From: Castanea sativa
Lineage: Eukaryota; Streptophyta; Magnoliopsida; Fagales; Fagaceae
Direction: 5' to 3'
Length of the DNA stretch: 64,000 bases
Assembly: GCF_040712315.1 (NCBI RefSeq)
Contig: NC_134020.1
Coordinates: 6,243,362-6,307,361 of the forward strand
In this document: one piece after another, positions 32,769-43,813 of the stretch
Layout of the letters: every line of letters begins with the position of its first letter
Position numbering within the stretch: position 1 is the first letter of the stretch
The notes under the pieces: generated by a model
Databases searched by the model: none
Told to the model about the DNA's origin: nothing
What the model saw: the letters and a program-made list of their open reading frames with translations, nothing else
Made by a program: the position numbers and the translations under genes

Positions 32769-33692
32769 CAGGGAAGTGTACACAAAGAAACTAGTGCATG
32801 TATCACAGCAAAATTAGATAAATTAGTAGCAGTAGACATAGAGAAACAACATGCATATTACTACAAAAGTAAAGGGTTGAGTATATATCACTGCAAAAGT
32901 AAAGAAATGAGAGCAACTAGAAAAGCAGAATAACAAGTGTATTATTACAAAAAGTAGAGGTATTATAAAATAAAATAAAAAAAAGTAAAGAAACAAGTTT
33001 ACATATCATCACAAAAGTAAAGGAAATGAGTATCACTACAAAAGTAGAACATCGCAAGTATCTAGCATTGAAGGAAATTTCAACAATCGAACCAAGTACC
33101 AACATAGAGGAATGATGAAGAAGAGAAGAATACACACATTATCATCATCGATAGCCTTTTTCAATATGGGATAGAAGGAATAAACGAGGTCAAGAATGGT
33201 CTCTTGTAGAGAAATCCCTTAAATAAGGGATAGGAGTAATAAAAGAGGTAAAAAATGGTCTCTTGTAGAGAAAACCCTTGAATGAGATAATAGACCCTTT
33301 AAATAGAGAGGTAAAAGTAATAATTGAGATCAAGAATGGTCTCTTGTAGAGAAAGCCCTTGAATAAGGGACAAAAATAGTAAAGGAGATTAAGAATGGTC
33401 TCCTATAGAGAATAGCCCTTGAATGGGGAAAGCAAACCTCTTAAATATGGGAAAATGTAATCGGGAAGATTAAGAATGGTATGCCATAAAATAACCTTTT
33501 GAATGGGGTAGTAGTCCCTTTGAATGACAGGAGTAACAATGAAAACCAAGAATGGTTTTTGTAGAAAAGCAATAGTAGAAAAATTACTTCCTTAAGAAAC
33601 ATCAAAGACAGAGAGAGAGAGAGAGAGAATATATATGAAGAAGAGGATGAGAAAGAAAAGAAAGAAAGAGTATGGTAGTGGAGAAAAAAAAT
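32769..33692 (-). other. non-coding interior of an unclassified element, left part
   Basis: No coding sequence. It includes repeats of ACTACAAAAGTA at 32860-33050, the tandem array at 33160-33560 and a (GA)n run at 33609-33627. It continues across the solo LTR to 34763. Confidence 0.4.
33160..33560. repeat. degenerate tandem repeat, ~60-80-bp unit, 5-6 copies
   Basis: The marker AAGAATGGT(CTC), with minor variants, recurs near 33193, 33250, 33328, 33390, 33469 and 33543, usually followed by TTGTAGAGAA(A)…CCCTTGAAT. Unit length varies, so it is an old, decayed array. Confidence 0.75.
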
Positions 33693-34762
33693 TGAATGTT
33701 CAATTAGTGTGTAAAACACTAATGAATGTTTAGACTCCCAATTTTAACAATACCAATACAAGTTTATACACAAACAATATATGTGCGGAATGATGAATAT
33801 ATGTTACAACCAAATTGGTAAAACACTCTAAACCATAATTAATCATAAACACAACAACAATTAAAAGGTAAAGAGTAAGGGAAGAGAGATGCAAACACAA
33901 AGATAACATGGCGATGTGATATCAAAGAGGAAACCGAAGTACTCGACGAAAAACTTCTTCACCGCCCTCCAAGCGATCAAATGATCCACTAAAGAATATA
34001 GTTGGGATACATGAATAGCAGAAGACCCTCCAAGCCTAATCTACCCAATGCACCTAAGCCCTTCAAGCTTCTTGCTTCAATACGCCTAACCTTGTCTTCT
34101 TTAGCTTCCCGAATCCCACAATTAGCCCATTGCATCAACCAAATAAATTAGTCATCTCCGAACTGCTTCCCAAACACCAAAATACCTCCTCACTAATATG
34201 GGTATGGTGAAATATGGATTTGGAAAAATGTTCCTCTCAAGGATATGTCAATGGAGAGGGTGAGAGTAGAGGAATTTGGAGAATCAAGTGATGAAGATTG
34301 TGGATGAGTCAATCTTGTTTTTCTCTAAGGTTTCTCTCTCAAAATTCTCTCTGGAGACTCTCTACATTTCGTGGGTATATGGGTATTTATAGTAGTGTGG
34401 GTGGGGAATGTGAAAAAGTCAGTTTTCATCAATGAGGGCATTCTTACAACTCAGCCTCGCGACTAGAACGAGTCGCGAGTTTGAGTCGTGAGCTAACTGC
34501 ATGGCCAGACTGTACATTTTTGTCCTGTAGTGCTCCAGCTGTCGCGACCCTTCAGTTCCCTGCATGCTTCACACGTGTGCCACTTTGGCGACTTGCCAGT
34601 CACGAGACTCCTTTGATTGTATACATCTTGATATTTCTTCACACCCTTTCACACACAACCCTTACATAATTCTCACCTAAATACAGGGTATCTAATTTAT
34701 AAAATACAAGCAAATTTAACATGGAATAAAGCCAACACATAATTGAATAAATTCAACCTTAC
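33693..34762 (-). mobile_element. solo LTR of copia family C with perfect TSD
   Basis: A 1,070-bp LTR from TGAATGTTCAATTAG to CCTTACA, flanked on both sides by AAAAT (33688-33692 and 34763-34767). No internal region is present, so it is the product of LTR-LTR recombination. It matches the two LTRs of the element at 42721-48568. A TATAAATA motif lies on the minus strand at 34384-34391. GTCGCGA-type motifs cluster at 34455-34610. Confidence 0.9.
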
Positions 34763-35324
34763 AAAAATTAATTCAAGAAGAGAAGAGAGGGTGAGAATAT
34801 AGCTCTCCTACACCTTCAACAACATCACCAAAGGGGCCAACAACAGACTCATGCAAGTAGAAATCTTAATGACCCAGATGGAAATACAAAGGTGTTATAG
34901 AATAATGAGGATGTTCGCGGAAGATATGAATTGACAAAGCCAAAAGATAATTCAACATCAGCGGGTTCCTTTCCTTTGTGTCAAGAAGAAAATGCGTAGC
35001 ACTTTTCCTGTCAAGAAAGTTTTAAGGAAGAAAGAGAGAAAGGATAAAGAAGAGACAAATGGAAGTAAACTGATGTGTAGGTTAGTGGGAAAGTAACAAT
35101 GAAAAAAAGGAGAGTTTAAAAGAAGCAACCCATTAAATGAATCGGGGGCTCTTTTGAATAACAGACAGATCTGTTCATGGCAAAAGGGAAGAAAAAATAA
35201 GAAAAAATAAATTATGGAAGGGAAAATATGGGGATCACTGTTCAAAAAAAAAACCCTCGTGAAGGAAGATAAGTGAGATATTCGCATGTGAATTGTAAAA
35301 CAACCCACATTCTCAAAGGGCTAA
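34763..35324 (-). other. leader-like interior next to LTR F1
   Basis: Non-coding. The part at about 35130-35324 is homologous to 42340-42480 (shared: ATTAAATGAA, CTGTTCATGGCA and CTCAA(A/G)GGGCT), so both are the same region upstream of the PMD gene. Nothing coding is recognised in this copy. Confidence 0.5.
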
Positions 35325-36543
35325 TGTTGATGCCCAAAATTACAAACATTTTGGGTCAAGAAGTAAAGCCTAAGACCCAATGAATTTGGGCCTTAAGCAG
35401 TAGAGACTTTAAGTCCAATGTACATAATGACATCTTAGTAAACGTATACTAAGGGAAGGCATTTTGGTAATTGCATTCACACCTTATGGGAAATTAAATT
35501 AAGACACATGGACACATATGAGCCAAGTATCACACCCACCAAATTCCACTAGTTCCAAGCTTTCTTGTATAAAAGGAATAGAAGAATGGAGAAAATCCTA
35601 GATCTTTAGGCACTTTTATGGATAGAAAAGAGTTAGAGAAAGCTCAACACATGTCTTTTGTAGAAGCGACTTCTCAACAAATTGGGGCAAATTGGATCCA
35701 AAATCATTTTGATCCAATAATGAATATTTGGCCTATAAAGGCCTAAATCCTTAAGTATAAAAGGATTGGAGCAAGAGAAGCCAAACCAATCCCCAGTAAG
35801 AGACACGATGAAAGAAAACAAAAGTAGTAGCGGTAGACAACGCATGAAGGAGAAATAAGCCAAAATTAGAGAAAAGACAAGAGTAGAAAGTCAGGTGAGT
35901 AAGTTAAGGTTTGGGCTTTGCCCCTCTGTATCCCAACCATGCAAGGGGAGTAGGGCCCACAGCTAATGAGGTGCAAAGGGTGTGGTTTGGCGAAGGGGGG
36001 AAAGGACCTAGTTTGGTTATCTCGTCAAGACCACTTTTGGAAATATTCTTTGTTGGGAAAGCATCTTTCCCAAAAATGGGAAATAAGTAGGTGGGAACCA
36101 TATGATGCATGCTAGAGGATGAGGACAAAGAGAATTAATGGAGACCTTTACCATTTTAGGGAAAGGAATGTGAGGTGGTTCCACGACCGAGTGGCATTTA
36201 CCCAAAAGGAGAAGGCTATTTGTTGTAAGGAATAGACTGAAACTCCTTAGTGGGATTGAACACACTGGCACATGGTCAAGAGATAGTGTCCAATACGTTA
36301 TGGGCATTGATTGAATACCTACAACAGACAAAATGGTTGGTAAAAATAAGGGTAAAAAAGGAAAAGAACCTAGATTGAGTAGTGGTATATTAGGAACAGT
36401 ACCTATGAATATGGGAACAACAACAACATAATAACTAAGAAAATCTAAATAGCGAGTTGAAAGGGAAAGAAGGTAGAAAGAGGTAGAAAATGAAATTTGA
36501 GAGAAGAGAGAAAGTAGAGTATATATGTTAGGAGACAATAACA
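35325..36543 (-). repeat. LTR-like repeat F1
   Basis: From TGTTGATGCCC (35325) to …AATAACA (36543), 1,219 bp. It matches the repeat at 42481-42720 plus 48574-49748, notably at 35900-36140 against 49140-49380 (shared TTTGTTGGGA, GATGCATGC). TG and CA ends and a shared interior on the left side suggest a 5' LTR of a minus-strand element, but I see no standard primer-binding site, so the call is tentative. Confidence 0.5.
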
Positions 36544-37042
36544 TGCATCACTAGGAATCATTTCCCTCCCTCAGAAAAAACCAAAGCACACTCTTCGCAA
36601 TCTCCAATGGATGACTACTCTGACTCACGTTCCAAATCACGCAACTTTGTAGCCTAATCGGTTAACAAGGTTATATGAGTTGGAGTTGAGCTCTCTTAGT
36701 CAACATCTTGTTGAGAATGTTTTTCTTTTGAGTCATGATTATACATGTAGAAACTTGAGCTCTCTTAGTCAACATCTTGTGTATGTGTGTGTGTGTATGG
36801 TGGTCCATTCCTAACCACCTTGAGCTATTAGGCCTGGACCCCCAATTTATTTTTACTCTGAGTTGGGCTTATCCCACAATGGAAGATCCTAAAAAGTGTT
36901 TGATTGCGTCCCTAATGGAATACTAGCTTCATTCTTGTTCTTAAATTATGAAATTTACATAGTACATGTTATCAATTGTGAGTGAAGTAGATCCGTTAAT
37001 TTTCTACTGCATATATTTTGTATGCGATACAAACATGTATTT
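36544..37042 (+). other. unassigned sequence ending in a 110-bp family-A LTR tail
   Basis: 36544-36932 shows no gene; it has a (GT)n run near 36781-36796. 36933-37042 matches the last 110 bp of LTR A5 on the plus strand (TTCTTAAATT…TTTTTCCAACA), but the following bases are not a primer-binding site, so only a scrap of LTR remains. Confidence 0.6.
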
Positions 37043-38136
37043 TTCCAACAACTGCATCACAGAACCTATGCATCAATGCATGATCATTCATATGCATGTT
37101 CATGGAACAAAGAAAAAATTGAAAACAAACCCTAATCTAACACATGAAGAACAAACAAGTAATCAAAGAAACAAAGATATATACATGTGGAACCAAGCTA
37201 GAACAAAGGCATATTAGACAAAAAAAAATACAGAAACAAAAGCAGAAAGGTTTAGATTAGGGTTTCTTAGCACGAGTATGCATGCGCATACATATGGCCT
37301 ACATACACAGCCCAGTTGTATACGTATGCATACTAACCCTAACCCAAAAAGCAAGAACACAGCAGCACTGAAACCTTAAATCTAACAACCTAACATGCTT
37401 AAAACAAAGAAATAAAGAAAACCTTAACTAAACAAACATGTTATAGCATATTCAAACAACGGAAACAAGAATTAAAACAAGAAAAAGCTAAGAAAGTTTA
37501 GAACTTATACCTCAAAAACACAAAGCTCTTTAGCTTGATTTTGACTGTTCCCCTCAGTTAAATCTATTCATAATCAAACAAGCAAGTGATTAATAATCTT
37601 AAAACTCCAAGATCAAGGCCAGAAAATGCCTCAATCAGAAAAATATTGACTTGAGGATGTTTTGTTAAAACTCCCTCTTTGATTCACTATTTTTAGTGAA
37701 TCTTATGGTTTTCCTTTGGATTTTCTTTGTGTTTTTGAAAGCTCCTATGTATGGCCTTATATAGTGAGAAAATAGGGGTTTGGAATGGCTCTAAACAATG
37801 TGGGATTCGTTACAAAATCCATCTTTAATGTAGAAAAAATTGCCTTTCATAGTTTCTCAAACCCTAACATGTGTACACATGCTCGTGTATGTGTACGCAG
37901 AGCTTGAGCATGCATGCACATACGCATGTATGCATACACATGCCCTAGGGTTTCCTTAGTCTTTATTTTCCAAAAATAGCTCATTATACTCATAAAAAGA
38001 GTTATATTTTTCCTAAAACATTTTCCTCAAGTCAATTTTAATCTGATTGGCCCTAAACCAACCTTGGGCTTTAGAATTTCAACATCATTAGGGAACGGGT
38101 CCCAAGTCATAAGGGGTACAAATTGCGGTGTCTACA
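37043..38136 (-). repeat. LTR-like repeat E2 (TGTAGACACC type)
   Basis: It ends GGTGTCTACA at 38136, starting TGTAGACACCGC on the minus strand. The next bases to the right form a purine-rich tract on the minus strand (AAAAGAGGGGCATC), so this behaves as a 3' LTR with an interior on its right. Similar to E1. TATACGTATGCATA-type palindromes occur at 37280-37335 and 37870-37950. Confidence 0.6.
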
Positions 38137-38877
38137 GATGCCCCTCTTTTGATAGGTGAGCTCCGGTAATGGAATCAAAAGAATAAAAGGCAAAACATTT
38201 TGTTTCAATGTACGGCTTAGACGTAACCCACGCACATGGCAAACAACACTCATACATGGGGCAAGTTGCAACTCCACAGAGTTGCGTGAGATTCGTACGT
38301 CCGAAATCCCACCTTTGTTACTCGAGAAATGAGCAACAATAGGTTCACTATCCTAGAACCTATTTTGCCAATTGCAAGCAAAATGCGAGTGATTCACTAT
38401 CCTAGAGTCATTAAAAAGGAAAAACAAACATGGCCAATGGCCGCAACAATCAACGAAACAAACAAGGTGCTCTTACGAGCTTAAAAGGGTATATATTTGT
38501 GGTGTCCATCTAGAGCTCTTTTCTTTCCTCCAAGTGACCACCCATGAAAGGGATATAATGTCACAAGAAAGCAATGTAGTTTGTTTTTACTTGTAATCAT
38601 GTTTAAAGGAAAAAAGCAGAAAGTAATGAAAATCATACATGAGGTATTAGGAGAAACATAATGTATCAAAAAGTATAATAGGAACTATAGCAAATGTAGC
38701 ATGGTAGATTGCAAACCAAAGTGTATAAGTCATACTGGACTTATCAAATAAGTCATAAGTGCTGAAGAAATAAATTGTATCATGAAGGGAAAGAAGGAAA
38801 GAAATAGACATAAAAAAAGCAATAAATCTACACCATAGTAACAAATGGATGAATAATCAAAGGCCTGAGATGAGAGT
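38137..38877 (-). other. non-coding stretch between repeat E2 and the PMD pseudogene
   Basis: I see no domain. Short direct repeats (TTCACTATCCTAGA) occur at about 38345 and 38395. Several small hydrophobic ORFs here look like chance readings of AT-rich DNA. Confidence 0.4.
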
Positions 38878-41800
38878 CTAGTTCTTAAAACAGCTAAGGC
38901 TAGTAACACCAGAAAGGAGATGCTCACGACGAGCCCCTAGGTCCGCCACCTCCTTCTTCAAGTTCTCGAAGCGGGTATTGATGGCATCAACAGCAGGTTG
39001 AATTTTTCGTATGAAGAAGGCTCGGGAAATCTCACGCAGGTGGTCTAGCAAAAACCCCACAAAAAATCAACGTGAATCAACTCCTAAACTGTAGCCATCC
39101 ACAACAAGACCTTCTCGGCAGAAATAGTGTCCATGAAGTTATGCTCAATGTCATTCATCACACACCCCAGTAGCTTTAGTATGAATTGAGGATACATACC
39201 CATGGCCTTGACCCTCTACTCATCATCAATGGCCTTATCAGAGTTAGAAACCTATGTCCTCACAACTGGCTCTTCATCGGCATCCTCAAAGACCTCTTTA
39301 GACCCCTCGTCAGAGGAAAGTCTGCGTCAAGGCCCCAATTGGTAGAGCTAGGAATAGAGGATAGGGTGATGACCAATGAAGACCCATCCTTCACAGCCTG
39401 TGAAAGAGTAGCAAAGATCGCTAGCTGAAATAGCAGGTGGAGGAGTAGCAGGAGAAGTGCTCTCGATCTGGGATGCACCTACGGGAATGGCTTCCTTTTG
39501 GGGAGTAGGGATCTCGGCAGAAACAGGGGCAGACTCCCCAATGAAAACTCCCTCAGTCGAGGCACCCTCCTCGATGGGAACAAACTCAAGTGGAGGAACC
39601 AGGGCCTTAACAGGAACTCCTTGGGTAGTTGTAGCAATGGCAGAAGCCATGGGCTTGACAGCAGCATCCGCACCATCAAAGAATCCCTCTATGGGCATAT
39701 TAGTGGTAACTGGAGCCTCTTTGCTTGTAGGATGGTAAACGGAAATGGGCTTGGAATCCATCTAAAGGAAAGACATCGAAGCAAGAAAAAGGGTGAACAG
39801 ACAAAAATAGGGATACATGCACAAATAAGGAAAGGCAAAAAGGGGAAAGGAATGTATCTTAACCTTGAGCTCATCAAGTAATATAAGGCAGGCAGCAGAA
39901 GTGTCCTCCTTGTAATTAGACTACCAAATGAAGGGAAAACACGTGCACAAAGTTAGTTGCAAGAAAGCCCAATAAATAACTAAAATAAAGAAGATGTAAA
40001 ATTTTGAGATAACATGCTCTCCTTTCGGTAGTGGCAGACGAGGCTAGAGGAGTTGTCTTCCTCTCACTACCATGAGTCCTACTGGAAGGAGGAGAATCCA
40101 TAGATGGCTACAATGTGGGAGGCCTAGACCTGGCTGCAGTAGAACACCTGGTGGAACGAGTCCTAGCAGAAAGAGGGGGAGAGCTCATAAGGACTATGTT
40201 GCCAATAGGGGGTAGGCCTTCCTTGTACAGGACAATGTCAGAACAAGTCTCAAAGGAGTCATCACCTTTCTTGGCAAACTAAAATTTAGTGGTTCGAAAC
40301 ACAGAGCCTTTCTTTATTAGTGCAGGATGGTTCACAACCTTCACCTTCTTTTCCCAACCAAGAAGGAACTCACTAACATACCAATGCCACCCCTGCTCCT
40401 TCTCCTACCACTCAAATATGGCTAACCTACTCTACTTCCTAGCATATGCCACCACTGATTTGGTGGGAAGCAACAACCGTGGGTTTGTAGAGATAGTGGC
40501 ATGAAGACCCTAAGGGAGAATGAGAGAAAACCCACGGCCACCCAACAACTACTGACCAAAAGAAATCATCACTGCCTACCAATAACCATGCATCTGGGCA
40601 GTACATAGACCCACTCTCTAGGAACTCAGAATAGTGACTGCTATAAAAAGCTTTCTCCAAAACTCTAAAGCACTAGGGTGCATGAAAGGGCGAACCAAGA
40701 TCAAAGTGAAATTAAAGTGAAATCATTAGGTATGACCTGATCAAGCCCAAATTGCCTCCTCACCCTATAGACCGAATAGTGTACATATCAGATACCCTCT
40801 TCAGCTAGGTAAGGCAACCACCCAACATTGATGATTGCCAAGTAATCCCTCTCTCATCAAAGGCTGTCAAAAGGGTAGTGATCCCAACAGTGGCCATGAA
40901 AGGGCCTATCACTGAATCAGGACAACTGAACCCATTACCCAGGTTCCTATAAGACCTCCATGAAAAACCCACCTTTTTGTCAAAAAAACTCCACGGTAGG
41001 ATGCCCAAATGGCTTCAACCCAGCCCAATAGTATGCCAAAGGAAACTTAGTAACAAAGCGACTACAAAATTAGTAATTACCTTGGGGCAAGATTGCTACT
41101 TCTCCTTAGCATGGCAGACTGGCTTGGCTAGATGCCTTGCACAACGCTCCCAAAGAAGGTGCTACAGTATGGTGTTGTGGGCAAAAGAAGTAACTATAAG
41201 GCAAGAACCTACCTGTCTCTCATCACTTTGTATGATGTCTAACTAAACATATATATGACCCAAGAACATAGGGGCCAATCGCAAACTCACTCTAGCAAAA
41301 ATCTTTATGGCTAACTGAAAATAAAAAGGCTTTATAGCAAAGTGTGGGTGCGAACCAAAGACAAACTTACAGAGCCAAAACATGACAAAGGCGGCATAAA
41401 GGACAGTAGTGGAAGCCTCTGAGAAAGCCCCAACCCAATGGGATAGCTTCACTTTCCTACTAACCCCCTTCTTCAACTTGGCCTCCATGGCCTCCTCCTC
41501 GGTAGAAAGCTCAATGTCGTTGGGTTCTGTGTCACCAAGGATAGGTAATAGCAATTAATTGGCCACATCCTCTATGGTCACGATGATCTCACTGCATGAA
41601 AGAAAGAAAGTGTGGGTGGTGTTATACCACCGATGAATCAAAGCAGAGATTGAATAGGTCGTGATAGTTGTACAAACATTGGGAGGAACCTGTAGCCTTC
41701 AACATGCCGGCCCGCTAAAGTGCCTTCATAAAACCCACATCGGATAGCTCTGTGTCTACCCACTCCTTTAAACCCAAAGATGTGCCCGACCCAAACTCAA

Positions 41801-42152
41801 AGAGAATGGGCACAAGCAATGTGGTTCCTTGGCGGATGTCAAGGTCCGGAATGGAGGATGCCAAGGAAGCCCAAGAAACTTCAGAATCATGCCGCTTAAG
41901 GGAAAGCCACACACGGCCTAGCATAGGTGGTGAATAGTCACTAGACACCACTGGGAAGTGGATGCGAGTGTCATACCATAGGCCAATGAGAGGATGACAC
42001 TCACTACCTAGGTCACGACCCCCTTCCTCCTCCTTAAAATGGTCAAATTCAAAATGGAGAGCCTCTCCACCTGCAATCTTAACGAGCGAATCATCAGTGG
42101 CAACATCTTTTCCTTTACAGTAGGAAGAACTCTCACCCTTTGCCGGTGACAT
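38878..42152 (-). pseudogene. plant mobile domain (PMD, aminotransferase-like) pseudogene
   Basis: The likely start is ATG 42152 (MSPAKGESSSYCKGK). The first segment runs to 41715 and contains HPLIGLWYDTRIHFP and KEWVDTELSDVGFMKAL. After frame changes, the signature HTFFLSCSEIIVTIEDVA (about 41600-41550) and LLPILGDTEPNDIELS appear, followed by KLSHWVGAFSEAS and FWLCKFVFGSHPH (41554-41243). This is the PMD pattern of MAIN/MAIL1-like proteins and of PMD genes carried by plant transposons. Fragments continue leftwards through a region rich in stops (40660-40439, 39761-39348) to a C-terminal coiled-coil segment (NTRFENLKKEVADLGARREHLL, 39060-38878). Many stops and frameshifts: dead. It lies on the same strand as the surrounding repeats, which suggests it belonged to the element. 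Confidence 0.7.
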
Positions 42153-42480
42153 AGTGGAAGAATTAAGTGATAAAGGTAACGAGTAAAGAAATTTGGGGAA
42201 GATGAGATGGTGAAGGGGATAATAGAGAAAAGGAAGATTGTGAGAGAGTTGAGGAACGCGTGAGAAAAAAGAAAATGAAAAGGTTGAGACAAATAAAAAC
42301 GCTATCAAGGGAAGCGATAGTCCAACCATCAAAAGAAGCATCGTATTAAATGAAGTGGAGGTTGTGTTTCAGAATAACTAGTAAACTAGGAAATTTGAAA
42401 ACACAAGCCTGTTCATGGCAGAAAAGAGAGCAAGGTGGGGTCTGAATTGTGAGAGCAATACATATGCTCAAGGGGCTGAA
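42153..42480 (-). other. leader upstream of the PMD pseudogene
   Basis: Non-coding, shared in part with 35130-35324. The sequence next to the F repeat (TTCAGCCCCTTGAGCA on the minus strand) is not a recognised tRNA-complementary site. Confidence 0.5.
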
Positions 42481-42720
42481 TGTTGATGCCCATTTTCTAT
42501 GAAAGGCCCAATAATAGAAGAAGCCCAATAATAAGGGAAATGGAAAGAAAAAGAAATAAGAATGGTAAAAGCAAGTTAGTAAATCCAATAGACCAACATG
42601 ACAGGCATAACAGCCATCAAGCCCATGGGAAGAATAAGAAGTAAAGATAAAGTAAGCAAGCTGAGGAAACCCAAGAAAAGAGGTAGCAAGCCCAATTGGC
42701 CAACATGGCAGGAATAACAG
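42481..42720 (-). repeat. LTR-like repeat F2, left part, interrupted by the family-C element
   Basis: Starts TGTTGATGCCC as F1 does. It is cut by insertion of the element at 42721-48568 and resumes at 48574. Its last ~110 bp are one unit of a minisatellite. Confidence 0.55.
42610..42720. repeat. minisatellite unit, ~108 bp, left of the insertion
   Basis: The unit reads approximately AAGCCCATGG…AATAAGA…AAGCCCAA…GGCCAACATGGCAGG ending GGAATAACAG. Further copies lie at 48574-48900 beyond the family-C element, so the insertion split the array. Confidence 0.8.
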
Positions 42721-43799
42721 TGAAAGTTCAATTAGTGTGTAAAACACTAATGAATGTTTAGACCCCCAATTTTTAATTAAACCAACACAAGCTTATACAC
42801 AAACAATATATGTGCGGAATGATGAATATAAGCTAAACCCAAATTGGTAAAACACTCTAAACCATAATTAATCACAAACACAGCAGCAATTAAAAGGTAA
42901 AGAGTAAGGAAAGAGAGATGCAAACACAAGGATAACACCGGCACGTGTTGCCGAAGAGAAAACCGAAGAACTCGGTGAAAAACCTCTCCACCGCCCTCTA
43001 AACGGTGAAATGATCCACTAGAGAATAAAGTTGGAGTACAAGAATAACAAATGACCTTCCAAGCCTAGTCTACCCAATGTACTTGAGCCCTCCAAGCTCC
43101 TTCTACCAACTGGTTAAGCCTAACTGTCTCTTCCCTAGCGTTCTAGATCCCGCAATAAGCTCCATATTGCATCCGCCATCCTTGGCATCTTCCAATGCTT
43201 CCCAAGCTCCAGAAACACTCTTAACACTCTAAATGGGTGTGGGTAGTGTTTGGGTACAAATCTCCTCTCAATGGGTATAATAGTGGGAGAGGGAATAAGA
43301 AGAGACTACAAAGATTTCTCCCTAAGAATGAGTCTCTTAGGGTTTTTCTCTCAATAAGCTCCTTTTTCAGCACATTACATTTCATGGGTATAAGAGTATT
43401 TATAGTGGAGTATGAGATGGAATATGAAAAGTCAGTTTTCAACAAAACAGGGCATTCTGGCGACTCGGCCTCGCGACTGGAACGTGTCACTAGTTTGAGT
43501 CACAAGTTAACGGCCAAGCTGGACTGTACTTTTTTTCCTGTAGCGCTCCAACTGCCGTGACCCTTCAACTTTCGGCATGCTTCACACGTGTGGCACTTGG
43601 CGACTTGCCAGTCACGAGTCAGTCACGAGATCCAGTCGCGTGACTCCTCTTGAATGCACACAACTTGAGTTTCTTCACAGTCTCTTACACACAGTCCTTA
43701 CATTATCCCCACCTAAATACAGGGTTTCTACATGCTGAATTACAAGAAAAATTGGTACGGAATAAAGCCAACACATGGTTGATTAAATTCAACGTTACA
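42721..43799 (-). repeat. 3' LTR of the family-C element
   Basis: TGAAAGTTCAATTAG … CAACGTTACA. A TATAAATA motif on the minus strand lies at 43397-43404. GTCGCGA/TCACGAG-like motifs cluster at 43460-43640. Confidence 0.88.
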
Positions 43800-43813
43800 A
43801 TCTCCCCCTTTGC
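43800..43813 (-). other. polypurine tract of the family-C element
   Basis: The minus strand reads GCAAAGGGGGAGAT directly before the LTR start TGTAACGTTG. Confidence 0.85.

Noticed and set aside
33160..33560. CRISPR-like array
   Set aside because: Unit spacing varies and the repeats are diverged along their whole length with no unique spacers; the setting is a plant retrotransposon.
36017..36544. A 175-codon hydrophobic ORF on the minus strand
   Set aside because: It lies wholly within repeat F1 and is not kept open in the homologous F2.
31573..38136. E1 and E2 as the two LTRs of one element
   Set aside because: The sequence right of E2 is a polypurine tract, so E2 acts as a 3' LTR for what lies to its right. 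No primer-binding site precedes E2, and E1 has no polypurine tract.
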